64,000 nt of DNA, from NCBI RefSeq assembly GCF_001894825.1, contig NZ_BCWY01000014.1:1-64000 (forward strand), given 5' to 3'. Every line of letters begins with the position of its first letter. Position 1 is the first letter of the stretch. The stretch comes from Rhodococcus jostii NBRC 16295. Lineage in GTDB: Bacteria; Actinomycetota; Actinomycetes; Mycobacteriales; Mycobacteriaceae. The translations under genes were made by a program, and so were the position numbers. The notes beneath the pieces are model-generated. The model was given only the letters and a program-made list of their open reading frames with translations, was not told the origin of the DNA and made no database searches. Shown in pieces: positions 46,970-56,552 of the stretch.

Positions 46970-47872
46970 GTGACGCACACCCGTGTCAGGCCCCTCTCCA
47001 CAGCAGTTCGGGCGCTGCTCGCCACCGTCATGACCGCCGCCTTCTGCCTGACCCTCGCGGTGTCGACCACCGCGACGGCGTCCGCGTCGGCGGCCGACCT
47101 GTTCAACAGCGCGCAGGGCAGATTCGCCGCCGGCGACACCCGCGGCGCGCTCGCGGACATCGGGGGCGCCGTCGCCGGAGAGCCGGGCGACACCAACGCG
47201 GTGGCCCTGCAAGCCATCTACGCCGACGCCGCCGGCGACCTGATCACCCGGGAGGCCGCGCTCGCCCGGCTGGGCGGAATGGATGGTGGCATGCGTGCCG
47301 GTGTCGACGGCATGCTGAACGCGATCAGAATCGCGTCGTTCACGCCACCCAATCCACTACCGGCCATCCAGGGGCCGTCCACCGCGATCGTCGTCCTGGG
47401 CTTCGGACTGCTCCCCGACGGCACGATGCGGCCCGAGTTGGTCAACCGACTGCAGGCCGCGCTCGTCCAGTCGTGGGTGTCGCCGTTGTCGCCGATCATC
47501 GTCACCGGCGGCAACCCGCAGAACGGCATCACCGAGGCCGCCGCGATGGAAGGGTGGTTGCGGTCGCACGGTGTCCCGGCAGACCGCATCCACCCCGAGC
47601 ATCGCGCCGGATCGACGGTGGGCAACGCCCTCAACTCGGTCCCGCTCGCTCGTTCCCTCGGCGCGGGCGGCGCGATTCTCGTGACGTCGGCCAACCACAT
47701 CCGCAGGGCAACGGTCGATTTCAATGTCGCCGGACTGCCGGTGGTCGGGGCGATGAGCGCGATTACCAGTACCGGTCAGCTGATCGCCGACTTCATGCCA
47801 TTGACCAAGGATCAGCAGCTCGGCATGTATCGCGACGCGATCAGGGTATTCGGCATCCCGGCAAGCTACTGA
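46970..47872 (+). CDS. Exported YdcF/SanA-family (DUF218) protein
   Basis: A 300-residue protein from a GTG start with a signal peptide (AVRALLATVMTAAFCLTLAV, cleavage near ASASAA at about 42) and a DUF218 domain from about 130 (AIVVLGFGLLPDGTMRPELV, IIVTGGNPQNGITEAAAME, VTSANHIRRATV). Members act in envelope carbon or vancomycin-resistance-related processes; the reaction is unclear. The N-terminal half may form TPR-like helices (LFNSAQGRFAAGDTRGALAD). Divergent from the WYL regulator, and overlapping by 7 bp the stop of the convergent dctA gene. Confidence 0.85.
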   Translation: MTHTRVRPLSTAVRALLATVMTAAFCLTLAVSTTATASASAADLFNSAQGRFAAGDTRGALADIGGAVAGEPGDTNAVALQAIYADAAGDLITREAALARLGGMDGGMRAGVDGMLNAIRIASFTPPNPLPAIQGPSTAIVVLGFGLLPDGTMRPELVNRLQAALVQSWVSPLSPIIVTGGNPQNGITEAAAMEGWLRSHGVPADRIHPEHRAGSTVGNALNSVPLARSLGAGGAILVTSANHIRRATVDFNVAGLPVVGAMSAITSTGQLIADFMPLTKDQQLGMYRDAIRVFGIPASY

Positions 47873-49251
47873 CGTGACTCGAACTCGGCCACGACGGGTG
47901 GTTGGTCGAAGGGGTCCGCGGATCCCGGGGTGAGCTTTCCGTCGACGGCGTCGCGCATCCGCTGCTTGTCGAGCTGGCCTTCCCAGTTCGAGACGACGAA
48001 CGTGGCGACGCAGTTGCCGAGAAGGTTCACGAACACCCGCATCGAGTCCATGATCCGGTCGGCGCCCAGCAGGACCGCGACCGCCGCGACGGGGAAGATT
48101 CCGAGCGCGGTCGCGGTCGCCGACAGCGCGAGGAACGACGATCCGGGTACGCCTGCCATGCCTTTCGACGTGAGGAGCAGGATGAACAGCGCGCCGAGCT
48201 GGTCGGCGACGGACAAGTCGTGGCCGGTGGCCTGGGCGAGGAACAGCGTGGAGATGGACAGGTAGATCGCGGCGCCGTCGAGGTTGAACGAGTAGCCGGT
48301 CGGCACCACCAGTCCGGTGGCGGCCTGCGAGTTCCCGGCGCCGACGAGCTTGGTCATGATGCGGGGGAGCACCGCCTCGGACGAGGCGGTGCCGAGCGCG
48401 AGACCGAACTCCTCCTTGGTGTAGCGGATGAACGTGAAGATGTTCAGCCCGACCGCGAACTTCGCGATCAGCGCGAGGACGAGGACGAACAGGGCTCCGG
48501 CGAGGTAGCAGCAGGCGATGAGCTTCGCGAAGCTGCCGAGTGTGGAGATTCCGTACTGGCCGATGATGAACGCCATCGCGCCGAACGCCCCGATCGGGGC
48601 GAGCCGCATGATCCAGCCGATGATCATGAAGATGATGTGGCTGAGGTGGTCGACGAATTCGAGGACCAGCGGAGGACCGTGCTCGCCGTACTTGGCCAGC
48701 GCGATGCCGAAGAGCACCGCGAAGAAGAGGACCTGCAGAAGCAGGTTGTCGGCGAACGCGCCCACCACGCTGGTGGGGACGATGTCCATGAGGAACTCGA
48801 CGGCGCCGGGCAGTTCGCCGCCGCCGGTCTTCTCCGCGATCTGCTCGGTGCCGTCGGCGAGGGTGGCCGGGTCGATGTCGAAGCCGGCGCCGGGCTTGAC
48901 GATGTTGCCCATCACCAGCCCGAAGAGCAGCGCGAACCCGGTGACGGCGGTGAAATAGATCAGCGCCTTGACGCCGATCCGTCCGACGGCCTTGACGTCG
49001 CCGACCTTGGCGATTCCCGTGACGACCACCGTGAAGATCAACGGCGCGATGAGCATCTTGATCAGCTTGATGAACGTGTCGCCGATCGGTTTGAGCTCCG
49101 ACCCCACCGTCGGCCACAACCAGCCGAGGGTGATGCCGCCGACGATTCCGACGAGGAGTTGGACGAACAGGTTGGTGTACCAGGGCGATCGCGTCTCGGT
49201 GGTCGGCCCGGTGCCGTCGGGCGGGGGATGGGCGGCAGTGGAGATGGCCAT
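47866..49251 (-). CDS. dctA: Dicarboxylate/amino-acid:cation symporter, DctA/GltP family
   Basis: A 461-residue elevator-type transporter. Hallmarks are LIAPLIFTVVVTGIAKVG, the serine-rich hairpin AASSEAVLP-like block, and PTGYSFNLDGAAIYLSIS before MAGVPGSSFLALSATATAL. It imports C4-dicarboxylates, glutamate or aspartate with protons or sodium. The ATG at 49251 is favoured over a TTG at 49257 because TAGCGT lies 6 nt before it and gives a leaderless start. It faces ydcF. Confidence 0.9.
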   Translation of the reverse strand: MAISTAAHPPPDGTGPTTETRSPWYTNLFVQLLVGIVGGITLGWLWPTVGSELKPIGDTFIKLIKMLIAPLIFTVVVTGIAKVGDVKAVGRIGVKALIYFTAVTGFALLFGLVMGNIVKPGAGFDIDPATLADGTEQIAEKTGGGELPGAVEFLMDIVPTSVVGAFADNLLLQVLFFAVLFGIALAKYGEHGPPLVLEFVDHLSHIIFMIIGWIMRLAPIGAFGAMAFIIGQYGISTLGSFAKLIACCYLAGALFVLVLALIAKFAVGLNIFTFIRYTKEEFGLALGTASSEAVLPRIMTKLVGAGNSQAATGLVVPTGYSFNLDGAAIYLSISTLFLAQATGHDLSVADQLGALFILLLTSKGMAGVPGSSFLALSATATALGIFPVAAVAVLLGADRIMDSMRVFVNLLGNCVATFVVSNWEGQLDKQRMRDAVDGKLTPGSADPFDQPPVVAEFESRQ

Positions 49252-49257
49252 GGGCAA

Positions 49258-49263
49258 ACGCTA
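49258..49263 (-). promoter_or_regulatory. -10 element for leaderless dctA
   Basis: On the minus strand TAGCGT ends 6 nt before the ATG at 49251, without a ribosome-binding site. Confidence 0.5.
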
Positions 49264-49403
49264 GGAAGGGGCTGTGACGGGTTCGTGTCACGAATGTTTC
49301 CGTGATGAGAACGGCGGAGTGGGAACGGCGGCCTCTCCGGGCGTGGGCGGTGCCACATTGCAGTTCGTGGCAGTATTGCGACGCACCGACCGCAGGAGGA
49401 CAC

Positions 49404-49706
49404 ATGCGCTTGTCGCCCCACGAGCAGGAGCGTCTGCTCCTGAGTTACGCCGCGGAACTCGCGCGCAGGCGCCGGAACCGTGGGCTCGTGTTGAATCACC
49501 CGGAGGCGGTGGCCCTCATCACGGATCACATCCTCGAGGGTGCCCGCGACGGCCGGTCGGTGGCGGAGCTGATGGTGTCGGGTCGTGAGGTGCTCACCCG
49601 GTCCGACGTGATGGAGGGCGTCCCCGAGATGCTGCACGACGTCCAGGTGGAGGCCACGTTCCCGGACGGAACCAAGCTCGTCACCGTCCACGATCCGATT
49701 GCGTAG
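49404..49706 (+). CDS. ureA: Urease gamma subunit UreA
   Basis: A 100-residue subunit of the cytoplasmic nickel urease that hydrolyses urea to ammonia and carbamate. [20 protein letters not shown] and [34 protein letters not shown] are gamma-subunit signatures. The ATG at 49404 follows AGGAGGACAC. First gene of ureABCFGD, with stop-start spacing of 2 bp to ureB. Confidence 0.96.
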   Translation: MRLSPHEQERLLLSYAAELARRRRNRGLVLNHPEAVALITDHILEGARDGRSVAELMVSGREVLTRSDVMEGVPEMLHDVQVEATFPDGTKLVTVHDPIA

Positions 49707-49708
49707 GG

Positions 49709-50029
49709 GTGACCGTGATTCCAGGTGAAGTCTTGTGCGCCGAGGGTGTGATCGAACTCAACGAGGGTTCTCCCCGCACCGAACTTGAGGTGGTCAACAC
49801 CGGTGACCGGCCGGTCCAAGTCGGGAGTCACGTTCATTTCCCGCAGGCCAACCACGCCCTGCAGTTCGACCGTTCCGCCGCCCACGGGCTGCGGCTGGAC
49901 ATTCCCGCCGGCACCGCGGTGCGCTTCGAACCGGGTATCGCGCAGACGATTTCACTCGTGCCCCTGCGCGGGACCCGTGAGGTGCACGGGCTGAGCCTCA
50001 CTCCTCCCGGAAAGCTGGACGCGTCATGA
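49709..50029 (+). CDS. ureB: Urease beta subunit UreB
   Basis: A 106-residue structural subunit beginning [20 protein letters not shown], the family signature, with [14 protein letters not shown] and [12 protein letters not shown] following. The GTG at 49709 is used; the GTG at 49715 is equally plausible. It overlaps ureC by 4 bp (ATGA). Confidence 0.95.
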   Translation: MTVIPGEVLCAEGVIELNEGSPRTELEVVNTGDRPVQVGSHVHFPQANHALQFDRSAAHGLRLDIPAGTAVRFEPGIAQTISLVPLRGTREVHGLSLTPPGKLDAS

Positions 50030-51747
50030 CCGAACTCAGCCGCGCACGTTACGCCGAGCTGTTCGGTCCCACGACCGGCGACCGCATCCGGCTCGCCGAC
50101 ACCGACCTTCTGATCGAGATCACCGAGGACCGCAGCGGCGGGCCGGGGCTGGCCGGTGACGAGGCGGTGTTCGGTGGCGGAAAGGTGTTGCGCGAGTCCA
50201 TGGGTCAGGGTCGCGCGACCCGCGCCGAGGGCGCGCCCGACACGGTGATCACCGGCGTGGTCGTCGTCGACCACTGGGGAATCATCAAGGCGGACGTCGG
50301 TATTCGGGACGGACGCATCGTCGCGCTCGGCAAGGCAGGCAACCCCGACACGATGTCGGGCGTCCACCCCGATCTCGTGGTGGGGCCGTCCACCGAGATC
50401 ATCGCCGGGAACGGCAAGATCCTCACCGCCGGCGGAATCGACTGCCACGTCCACTTCATCTGCCCGCAGATCATGGACGAGGCGCTGGGCGGCGGCATCA
50501 CGACGATGATCGGCGGCGGCACCGGCCCCGCCGAGGGCAGCAAGGCCACCACCGTCACCCCGGGTTCGTGGCACACCGCCCGGATGCTGGAGGCGCTCGA
50601 CGGGTGGCCGATGAACATCGCCCTCCTCGGCAAGGGCAACACGGTCAGTTCCGAGTCGATGTGGGAGCAGTTGCGGGGCGGTGTCTCCGGTTTCAAGCTG
50701 CACGAGGACTGGGGTTCGACGCCGGCGGCGATCGACGCGTGCCTGACCGTGGCGGATGCCGCGGGGGTGCAGGTGGCCCTCCACTCGGACACGTTGAACG
50801 AGGCCGGCTTCGTCGAGGACACTCTCGCCGCTATCGCCGGACGCGCGATCCACGCCTATCACACCGAGGGGGCGGGCGGCGGTCACGCGCCGGACATCAT
50901 CACGGTGGCGGCGCACGCGAACGTGTTGCCGAGTTCCACCAATCCGACCCGGCCGCACACGGTGAACACGCTCGACGAGCACCTCGACATGCTCATGGTG
51001 TGCCATCACCTGAGCCCCACGATCCCGGAGGATCTGGCGTTCGCGGAGAGTCGAATCCGGCCGTCCACCATTGCGGCGGAGGATCTGCTCCACGACCTCG
51101 GCGCCATCTCCATGATCGGCAGCGACTCGCAGGCGATGGGACGCATCGGCGAGGTCGTGTTGCGCACGTGGCAGACGGCGCACGTGATGAAGCGGCGGCG
51201 GGGTTCCCTTCCCGGCGACAACGGCGCCGACAACCAGCGCGTCCAGCGCTACGTGGCGAAGTACACGATCTGCCCCGCCGTCGCGCACGGCCTCGAGGGT
51301 GAGATCGGATCGGTCGAGGTGGGCAAACTCGCCGACCTGGTGCTGTGGGATCCGGCGTTCTTCGGGGTGCGGCCGCACGCGGTGATCAAGGGCGGCATGA
51401 TCGCCTGGGCCGCGATGGGCGATGCCAACGCGTCCATCCCGACGCCGCAACCGGTGCTCCCGCGGCCGATGTTCGGGGCGGCGCCCAAGGCGGCGGCCGC
51501 CACCTCCGTGCACTTCGTCGCGCCCCACGCCCTCGAGGACGGGCTGGCGGATCGGCTGGATCTGAACCGGCGACTGGTGCCGGTCGCGAACGTACGGTCG
51601 CGGGGCAAGGCCGACATGCCCCGCAACGACGCGCAGCCGCGGATCGAGGTGGACCCCGACACGTTCACCGTCCGCATCGACGGCGAGGTGTGGGAAGAAC
51701 AACCGGCGGCGGAACTGCCGATGGCCCAGCGATACTTCCTGTTCTGA
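50026..51747 (+). CDS. ureC: Urease alpha (catalytic) subunit UreC
   Basis: A 573-residue amidohydrolase with the dinuclear nickel site. The carbamylated Lys is K224 in [15 protein letters not shown] supplies early histidine ligands, and the flap MVCHHLSP places the mobile Cys and catalytic His at 326 and 327-328. [14 protein letters not shown] holds further ligands. Its length is normal. The stop overlaps the ureF start by one base. Confidence 0.97.
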   Translation: MTELSRARYAELFGPTTGDRIRLADTDLLIEITEDRSGGPGLAGDEAVFGGGKVLRESMGQGRATRAEGAPDTVITGVVVVDHWGIIKADVGIRDGRIVALGKAGNPDTMSGVHPDLVVGPSTEIIAGNGKILTAGGIDCHVHFICPQIMDEALGGGITTMIGGGTGPAEGSKATTVTPGSWHTARMLEALDGWPMNIALLGKGNTVSSESMWEQLRGGVSGFKLHEDWGSTPAAIDACLTVADAAGVQVALHSDTLNEAGFVEDTLAAIAGRAIHAYHTEGAGGGHAPDIITVAAHANVLPSSTNPTRPHTVNTLDEHLDMLMVCHHLSPTIPEDLAFAESRIRPSTIAAEDLLHDLGAISMIGSDSQAMGRIGEVVLRTWQTAHVMKRRRGSLPGDNGADNQRVQRYVAKYTICPAVAHGLEGEIGSVEVGKLADLVLWDPAFFGVRPHAVIKGGMIAWAAMGDANASIPTPQPVLPRPMFGAAPKAAAATSVHFVAPHALEDGLADRLDLNRRLVPVANVRSRGKADMPRNDAQPRIEVDPDTFTVRIDGEVWEEQPAAELPMAQRYFLF

Positions 51748-52379
51748 TGCGCCTCGCTCACCTGATGTCCCTCGCCGACTCGCGGCTGCCCACCGGTGGT
51801 CACGTGCATTCGGGCGGCATCGAGGAGGCCGTCGCGAGCGGTGTCGTCCGCGACGTCGCCACGATGGACGCGTTCCTGCGGCGACGGATCCGGACCGCAG
51901 GGCTCGTGGCGGGGTCGATCACCGCGGCGGTGTGCGACGGCCGGCTCACCCCGGAACGGGCCGACGCCGAGATGGATGCGCGCACTCCGTCACCGGCGGC
52001 GCGGTCGTCGTCGCGGGCGCAGGGGCGGGGTCTGCTGCGCCTGGCCCGCACCACCTGGCCCGACCACGACTGGTCGCCGCTCGGGACGCGTCCGCACCTG
52101 CCCGTCGTGTCGGGGGTGGTGGGGACCGTCACCGCGGTCGCACCCCGGGAGGCGGCGCTGGTCGTCGTCTACACCACCATGACCGGTTGCGCGATCGCCG
52201 CGCAGCGCCTGCTCGCCCTCGATCCCGCGCAGGTCGCCGCGAGCACGTTCGCACTGGCCGACCTGTGCGACGACATCGCCGACCAGTGTGTGGCCGGACT
52301 GTCGAGCGTGTCCGACCCCTTCATGGATGTCGTCGCCGAGCGGCACGTTCTACGGGACCGCCCCCTGTTCGTGTCGTGA
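51747..52379 (+). CDS. ureF: Urease accessory protein UreF
   Basis: A 210-residue accessory protein, part of the UreDFG complex that gates GTPase activity of UreG during nickel loading. LMSLADSRLPTGGHVHSGGIEEA is the UreF start, and ADLCDDIADQCVAG and SSVSDPFMDVVAERHV follow. It begins at an ATG overlapping the ureC TGA and has a basic, slightly extended middle (SPAARSSSRAQGRGLLR). A gap of 33 bp precedes ureG, with AAGGAG at its end. Confidence 0.92.
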   Translation: MRLAHLMSLADSRLPTGGHVHSGGIEEAVASGVVRDVATMDAFLRRRIRTAGLVAGSITAAVCDGRLTPERADAEMDARTPSPAARSSSRAQGRGLLRLARTTWPDHDWSPLGTRPHLPVVSGVVGTVTAVAPREAALVVVYTTMTGCAIAAQRLLALDPAQVAASTFALADLCDDIADQCVAGLSSVSDPFMDVVAERHVLRDRPLFVS

Positions 52380-52412
52380 CACTCAGCTGTATCCAGCAAG
52401 GAGAGATCAACC

Positions 52413-53102
52413 ATGCCACCACATTTCATCGATGGTGAACCCCACGACCACCAGCACGACCGGCCTCGGCGGGTCCGGGTGGCGGGGGAGCCGGTCCGGA
52501 TCGGGATCGGTGGGCCCGTCGGCTCGGGCAAGACGGCGCTCGTCGCCGCGCTCTGCAGGCAACTGCGCGAGGAGTTGTCGCTGGCGGTGCTCACCAACGA
52601 CATCTACACCACCGAGGACGCGGACTTCCTGCGCCGCCACGCCGTGCTGCCGGACGAGCGCATCGCCGCCGTGCAGACCGGTGGGTGCCCGCACACGGCG
52701 ATCCGCGACGACATCACCGCCAATCTCGACGCGATCGACGACCTCATCGCCGCCAACCCGCCGCTCGACCTGATCCTGGTGGAGTCGGGCGGCGACAACC
52801 TCACCGCGACGTTCTCCTCGGGTCTGATCGACGTGCAGATCTTCGTCGTCGACGTCGCGGGCGGCGACAAGGTGCCCCGCAAGGGCGGGCCGGGTGTGAC
52901 GTTCTCGGATCTGCTGGTGATCAACAAGACCGACCTCGCCCCGATGGTCGGCGCCGATCTCGGCGTGATGCGCCGCGACGCCGAGCAGGTCCGGGAGGGG
53001 CGGCCGACGGCGCTGATCTCGTTGACCGAGGACCCGTCGTCCGGGCCGGCGCTGGAGTGGGTGCGCGAGCAGGTGCGCACGCTCGCCGACGTGCACGAGT
53101 AG
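52413..53102 (+). CDS. ureG: Urease accessory GTPase UreG, His-rich N-terminus
   Basis: A 229-residue GTPase delivering nickel to urease. The P-loop GGPVGSGKT is at residues 33-41, and [11 protein letters not shown] and the CPH nickel motif are intact. Residues 1-16 hold four histidines (H4, H11, H13, H15), a metal-binding extension that may stand in for the absent UreE metallochaperone. GTG of ureD overlaps the stop (TAGTG). Confidence 0.95.
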   Translation: MPPHFIDGEPHDHQHDRPRRVRVAGEPVRIGIGGPVGSGKTALVAALCRQLREELSLAVLTNDIYTTEDADFLRRHAVLPDERIAAVQTGGCPHTAIRDDITANLDAIDDLIAANPPLDLILVESGGDNLTATFSSGLIDVQIFVVDVAGGDKVPRKGGPGVTFSDLLVINKTDLAPMVGADLGVMRRDAEQVREGRPTALISLTEDPSSGPALEWVREQVRTLADVHE

Positions 53103-53755
53103 TGCGCACCGAACTGACGATCGTCGCGTCGCCCGATCGCAGCCCGCGGATCGCCGCGGTCGGGGGACTGGCAGCCCGGATCACCGGCCGTGACACGGTC
53201 CACGTGATCGGCACTGCCGCGACCCCGCTCGGCGGCGACCACTGGGACGTCACCGTCCGGGTGCTGTCGGGTGCGCGGCTGACGCTGCGCAGCGTCGCGG
53301 CGTCCCTGGCGCTGCCGGGCCGGGGTTGCGCGCTGTCCACGGCGCGCTGGTCCGTGGAGGTCGAGGACGACGCGTCACTCGACTGCGCGCTGGAACCGAC
53401 CGTGATCGCGGGCGGCGCGGAGCATCGTGTCGAGACGGCGGTGGCACTCGCCGAATCGTCCGCGTTGCTGCTGCGTGAGCGGGTGCAGATCGGCCGGTCG
53501 GGGGAGGAGAGCGGACGCTGGGTGGGCATCACGAACGCCGATCTCGGCGCCCTGCCCCTGCTCCGGCACCAGCTGGAACTCGGGGTCGGCACCGTCTCGC
53601 ACGACGTGCTGGACGGCCCGGCGGCCGTCACGAGTGAATTGCGGTATCCGGACGACAGGCCCGCGGACGTCACCGGCGACATCCGGTTGGCGCGCACCCG
53701 TCTGCCCCTCGCGCGCGGTGGCAGCCTCACCACGCGGCTCGGTCCCCGCCTGTGA
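53102..53755 (+). CDS. ureD: Urease accessory protein UreD
   Basis: A 217-residue protein from a GTG start overlapping the ureG stop. VTVRVLSGARLTLRSVAASL, GGAEHRVETAVALAESSALL and the ending DIRLARTRLPLARGGSLTTR match UreD/UreH, a scaffold bridging UreFG to the urease core. It is shorter than proteobacterial UreD, as in mycobacteria. It ends the operon. Confidence 0.88.
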   Translation: MRTELTIVASPDRSPRIAAVGGLAARITGRDTVHVIGTAATPLGGDHWDVTVRVLSGARLTLRSVAASLALPGRGCALSTARWSVEVEDDASLDCALEPTVIAGGAEHRVETAVALAESSALLLRERVQIGRSGEESGRWVGITNADLGALPLLRHQLELGVGTVSHDVLDGPAAVTSELRYPDDRPADVTGDIRLARTRLPLARGGSLTTRLGPRL

Positions 53756-53760
53756 CGCAG

Positions 53761-53798
53761 GTGAGTGGCAAAGTGCGTGATGGTACGCATTTCCACAC
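53761..53798. repeat. GTGAGTGGC-family palindrome, copy 6 (degenerate)
   Basis: GTGAGTGGCAAAGTGCG at 53761-53777 and ACGCATTTCCACAC at 53785-53798 form an imperfect hairpin with bulges. The left arm resembles the arm of the copy at 39053. It begins 6 bp after the ureD stop. Confidence 0.55.
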
Positions 53799-53814
53799 CC
53801 GTGCGGGGAGCGCC

Positions 53815-53820
53815 TAAGCT
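53815..53820 (+). promoter_or_regulatory. -10 element for leaderless ispE
   Basis: TAAGCT lies 8 nt before the GTG at 53829, without a ribosome-binding site. Confidence 0.5.
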
Positions 53821-53828
53821 CTACCCTT

Positions 53829-54764
53829 GTGCTTTCCGTCGTTCCTCGCCCCGTCGTCGTCAGGGCCCCGTCCAAGGTCAATCTCCATCTGGCCGTCGGG
53901 GACTTGCGCGACGACGGCTATCACGAGCTGAACACGGTGTTCCAGGCGCTCTCGCTCAGCGACACGGTGTCGGTGGTTCCCGCGGAGACGCTGTCGGTGA
54001 CGGTGCGCGGCGAGGACGCCCGCGTCGTGCCCACCGACAGCAGCAACCTGGTGTGGAAGGCGGCGGAGATGCTCGCCGCCGAGTCGGGGCGGCGGCCGGA
54101 CGTCGAGATCGCCATCGACAAGGGGATCCCGGTGGCCGGGGGGATGGCCGGCGGCAGCGCCGACGCCGCGGCGGCGCTGGTGGGGCTCAACGCACTGTGG
54201 CAGCTGGACCTGTCGCGGGAGCAACTCGACGGGTTCGCCGCGAAGCTGGGCAGCGACGTCCCCTTCTCCCTCCACGGCGGCACCGCGTTCGGGACGGGGC
54301 GCGGCGAGCGACTTCTGCCGGTGCTCTCGCGCAGCACGTTCCACTGGGTGCTCGCGCTCGCGAAGGGCGGACTGAGCACACCGACGGTGTTCCGGGAGCT
54401 GGACCGTCTGCGTGCGGACGGGAACCCGCCGCGACTCGGCGGCGCCGAAGACCTGATGCATGCGCTCACGACGGGCGACGCCGCAACGCTCGCCCCCCTG
54501 CTGGGCAACGACCTGCAGTCTGCCGCCCTGTCACTGAACCCGGGCCTGCGGCGGACGCTGCGCGCCGGGGTGTCGGCGGGCGCATTGGCCGGCATCGTCT
54601 CCGGGTCCGGCCCGACCTGTGCTTTTCTGTGCGCTGACGCGGATGCCGCGGTCCGTGTCAGTGCAGAACTCGCTGGTGCGGGGGTGTGTCGCACGGTGCG
54701 GGTCGCCAGCGGACCCGTACCCGGCGCCCGAATAATCAACGACGCGGCGGAGGGATCGCACTGA
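53829..54764 (+). CDS. ispE: 4-diphosphocytidyl-2-C-methyl-D-erythritol kinase IspE
   Basis: A 311-residue GHMP kinase of the MEP isoprenoid pathway. [22 protein letters not shown] at the N-terminus, the ATP loop [20 protein letters not shown] and [12 protein letters not shown] are conserved. GTG start, probably a leaderless mRNA. The TGA overlaps the start of the ABC-F gene, so the two are co-translated. Confidence 0.94.
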   Translation: MLSVVPRPVVVRAPSKVNLHLAVGDLRDDGYHELNTVFQALSLSDTVSVVPAETLSVTVRGEDARVVPTDSSNLVWKAAEMLAAESGRRPDVEIAIDKGIPVAGGMAGGSADAAAALVGLNALWQLDLSREQLDGFAAKLGSDVPFSLHGGTAFGTGRGERLLPVLSRSTFHWVLALAKGGLSTPTVFRELDRLRADGNPPRLGGAEDLMHALTTGDAATLAPLLGNDLQSAALSLNPGLRRTLRAGVSAGALAGIVSGSGPTCAFLCADADAAVRVSAELAGAGVCRTVRVASGPVPGARIINDAAEGSH

Positions 54765-56548
54765 TGGCGAATCTGATCAATCTCGAGCAGGTATCGAAGT
54801 CTTTCGGCATCAAGCCGCTGCTCGATTCGGTATCTCTCGGACTGCAGGAAGGCGAACGCATCGGCGTCGTCGGCCTCAACGGCGGTGGCAAGACCACCAT
54901 GCTCGAGGTGCTCGCCGGGGTGGAGTCCCCCGATTCCGGACGGGTCAGCCGGGTAGGTGGCCTGCGCATGGCGGTCGTGACTCAGCGCGGCGTCCTGCCG
55001 CCCGGCTCGAGCGTCGGCGACGTGGTGCTCGGACCGCTCGGGGTGGCCGATCACGAATGGGCGGGGGACGCCCGCATCCGGTCGATTCTGGCCGGCATCG
55101 GCATCGACAACCTGGGTCTCGAGGTGTCGGTGGACGGGCTGTCGGGTGGTGAGCGGCGACGCGTCGCACTGGCCGCCGCGCTCGTCCAGGACCTCGATCT
55201 GCTGGTCCTCGACGAGCCGACCAACCACCTCGATGTGGAGGGTGTCCAGTGGCTGGCGGAGCATCTCGTCAGCCGTCGCAGCGCGCTGGTGGTCGTGACC
55301 CACGATCGCTGGTTCCTCGACACCGTCGCCAACCGCACGTGGGAAGTGGTGGGCGGCAAGGTCGAAAGCTACGAGGGCGGGTACAACGACTGGATCTTCG
55401 CCCGGGCGGAGCGCTCCCGGCAGGCCGACGCGTCCGAGGAACGTCGCCGCAACCTCGCCCGCAAGGAACTGGCCTGGTTGCGTCGCGGTGCACCGGCCCG
55501 CACGTCCAAGCCCAAGTATCGGATCGAGGCCGCCGAGGCGTTGATCGCGGATGTCCCGCCGCCCCGCGACAACGTGGCGCTGGCGTCGTTCGCGCAGCGC
55601 AGGCTCGGCAAGGTCGTCATCGAACTCGAGGATGCGCGCCTGGAGACACCGGACGGCCGGGTGCTCGTCGACGACCTCACGTGGCGGTTGGCGCCGGGCG
55701 AGCGTGTCGGTCTGGTCGGCGTCAACGGCTCCGGCAAGACGACGCTCCTGCGCACGCTCGCCGGGGAGATCGCGCCGGCGTCGGGCAAGCGCATCCAGGG
55801 GCAGACCGTGCACATCGGCTGGTTGCGTCAGGAACTCGACGACCTGCCCACGAACATGCGGGTGCTCGAGGCCGTCAAGGATGTTGCCGAACGGATCACG
55901 TTGGGCGACAAGGAGGTGTCGGCCGGGCAGCTCGCCGAACGGCTGGGCTTCACGCCGGCCCGGCAGCGGACACCGGTGGGTGACCTGTCCGGTGGCGAGC
56001 GTCGCCGGCTGCAGCTGACGCGTGTGCTGATGTCCGAGCCGAACGTTCTGCTGCTCGACGAGCCGACCAACGACCTCGACATCGACACGCTGCAGCAACT
56101 CGAGGACATTCTCGACGGCTGGGCGGGCACGATGGTCGTCATCAGTCACGACCGGTACCTCATCGAACGCATCTGTGACACCACGTGGGCATTGTTCGGC
56201 GACGGCAAACTGACCAACCTGCCCGGGGGCATCGAGGACTACCTGCGCCGCCGGGCGACGATGGTCGACACCGGCGCACCGTCGGTGGCGTCGACGGCAA
56301 CCGGTGCCTCGGCCCCCAAGCAGGTACGGGACGGGGCCGCCGAACGCACCGCGCGCAAGGAACTGTCGCGTCTCGAGCGTGCCGTCGCGAAGCTGGACGA
56401 TCGGGAACGGAAACTGCACGAGAAGCTGGCGGAGGCGGCCACCGATCCGGACAAACTGCAGAAGCTCGACGCCGAGCTCAAGCAGGTCGTCGCGGAGAAG
56501 GAAGCCACCGAGGAGCAGTGGATGGAGCTGGCCGCCGAGCTGGACTAG
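54764..56548 (+). CDS. ABC-F ATPase (Uup-like) with C-terminal coiled coil
   Basis: A 594-residue soluble protein with two ABC domains: Walker A GLNGGGKTT (about 41-49) and GVNGSGKTT, signatures LSGGERRRVALAA and LSGGERRRLQLTR, and two LDEPTN-D boxes. There are no membrane segments. The last 70 residues are a helical Lys/Glu-rich coiled coil (RTARKELSRLERAVAKLDDR), typical of Uup-type ABC-F proteins that act on ribosomes or DNA. An antibiotic-resistance role cannot be excluded. Coupled to ispE. Confidence 0.92.
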   Translation: MANLINLEQVSKSFGIKPLLDSVSLGLQEGERIGVVGLNGGGKTTMLEVLAGVESPDSGRVSRVGGLRMAVVTQRGVLPPGSSVGDVVLGPLGVADHEWAGDARIRSILAGIGIDNLGLEVSVDGLSGGERRRVALAAALVQDLDLLVLDEPTNHLDVEGVQWLAEHLVSRRSALVVVTHDRWFLDTVANRTWEVVGGKVESYEGGYNDWIFARAERSRQADASEERRRNLARKELAWLRRGAPARTSKPKYRIEAAEALIADVPPPRDNVALASFAQRRLGKVVIELEDARLETPDGRVLVDDLTWRLAPGERVGLVGVNGSGKTTLLRTLAGEIAPASGKRIQGQTVHIGWLRQELDDLPTNMRVLEAVKDVAERITLGDKEVSAGQLAERLGFTPARQRTPVGDLSGGERRRLQLTRVLMSEPNVLLLDEPTNDLDIDTLQQLEDILDGWAGTMVVISHDRYLIERICDTTWALFGDGKLTNLPGGIEDYLRRRATMVDTGAPSVASTATGASAPKQVRDGAAERTARKELSRLERAVAKLDDRERKLHEKLAEAATDPDKLQKLDAELKQVVAEKEATEEQWMELAAELD

Positions 56549-56552
56549 CCGG

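Noticed and set aside
53921..56419. Very long open frame antisense to ispE and the ABC-F gene (over 800 codons)
   Set aside because: It runs opposite two well-supported genes; its translation is Arg/Asp-rich without domains and arises from GC-rich third positions.
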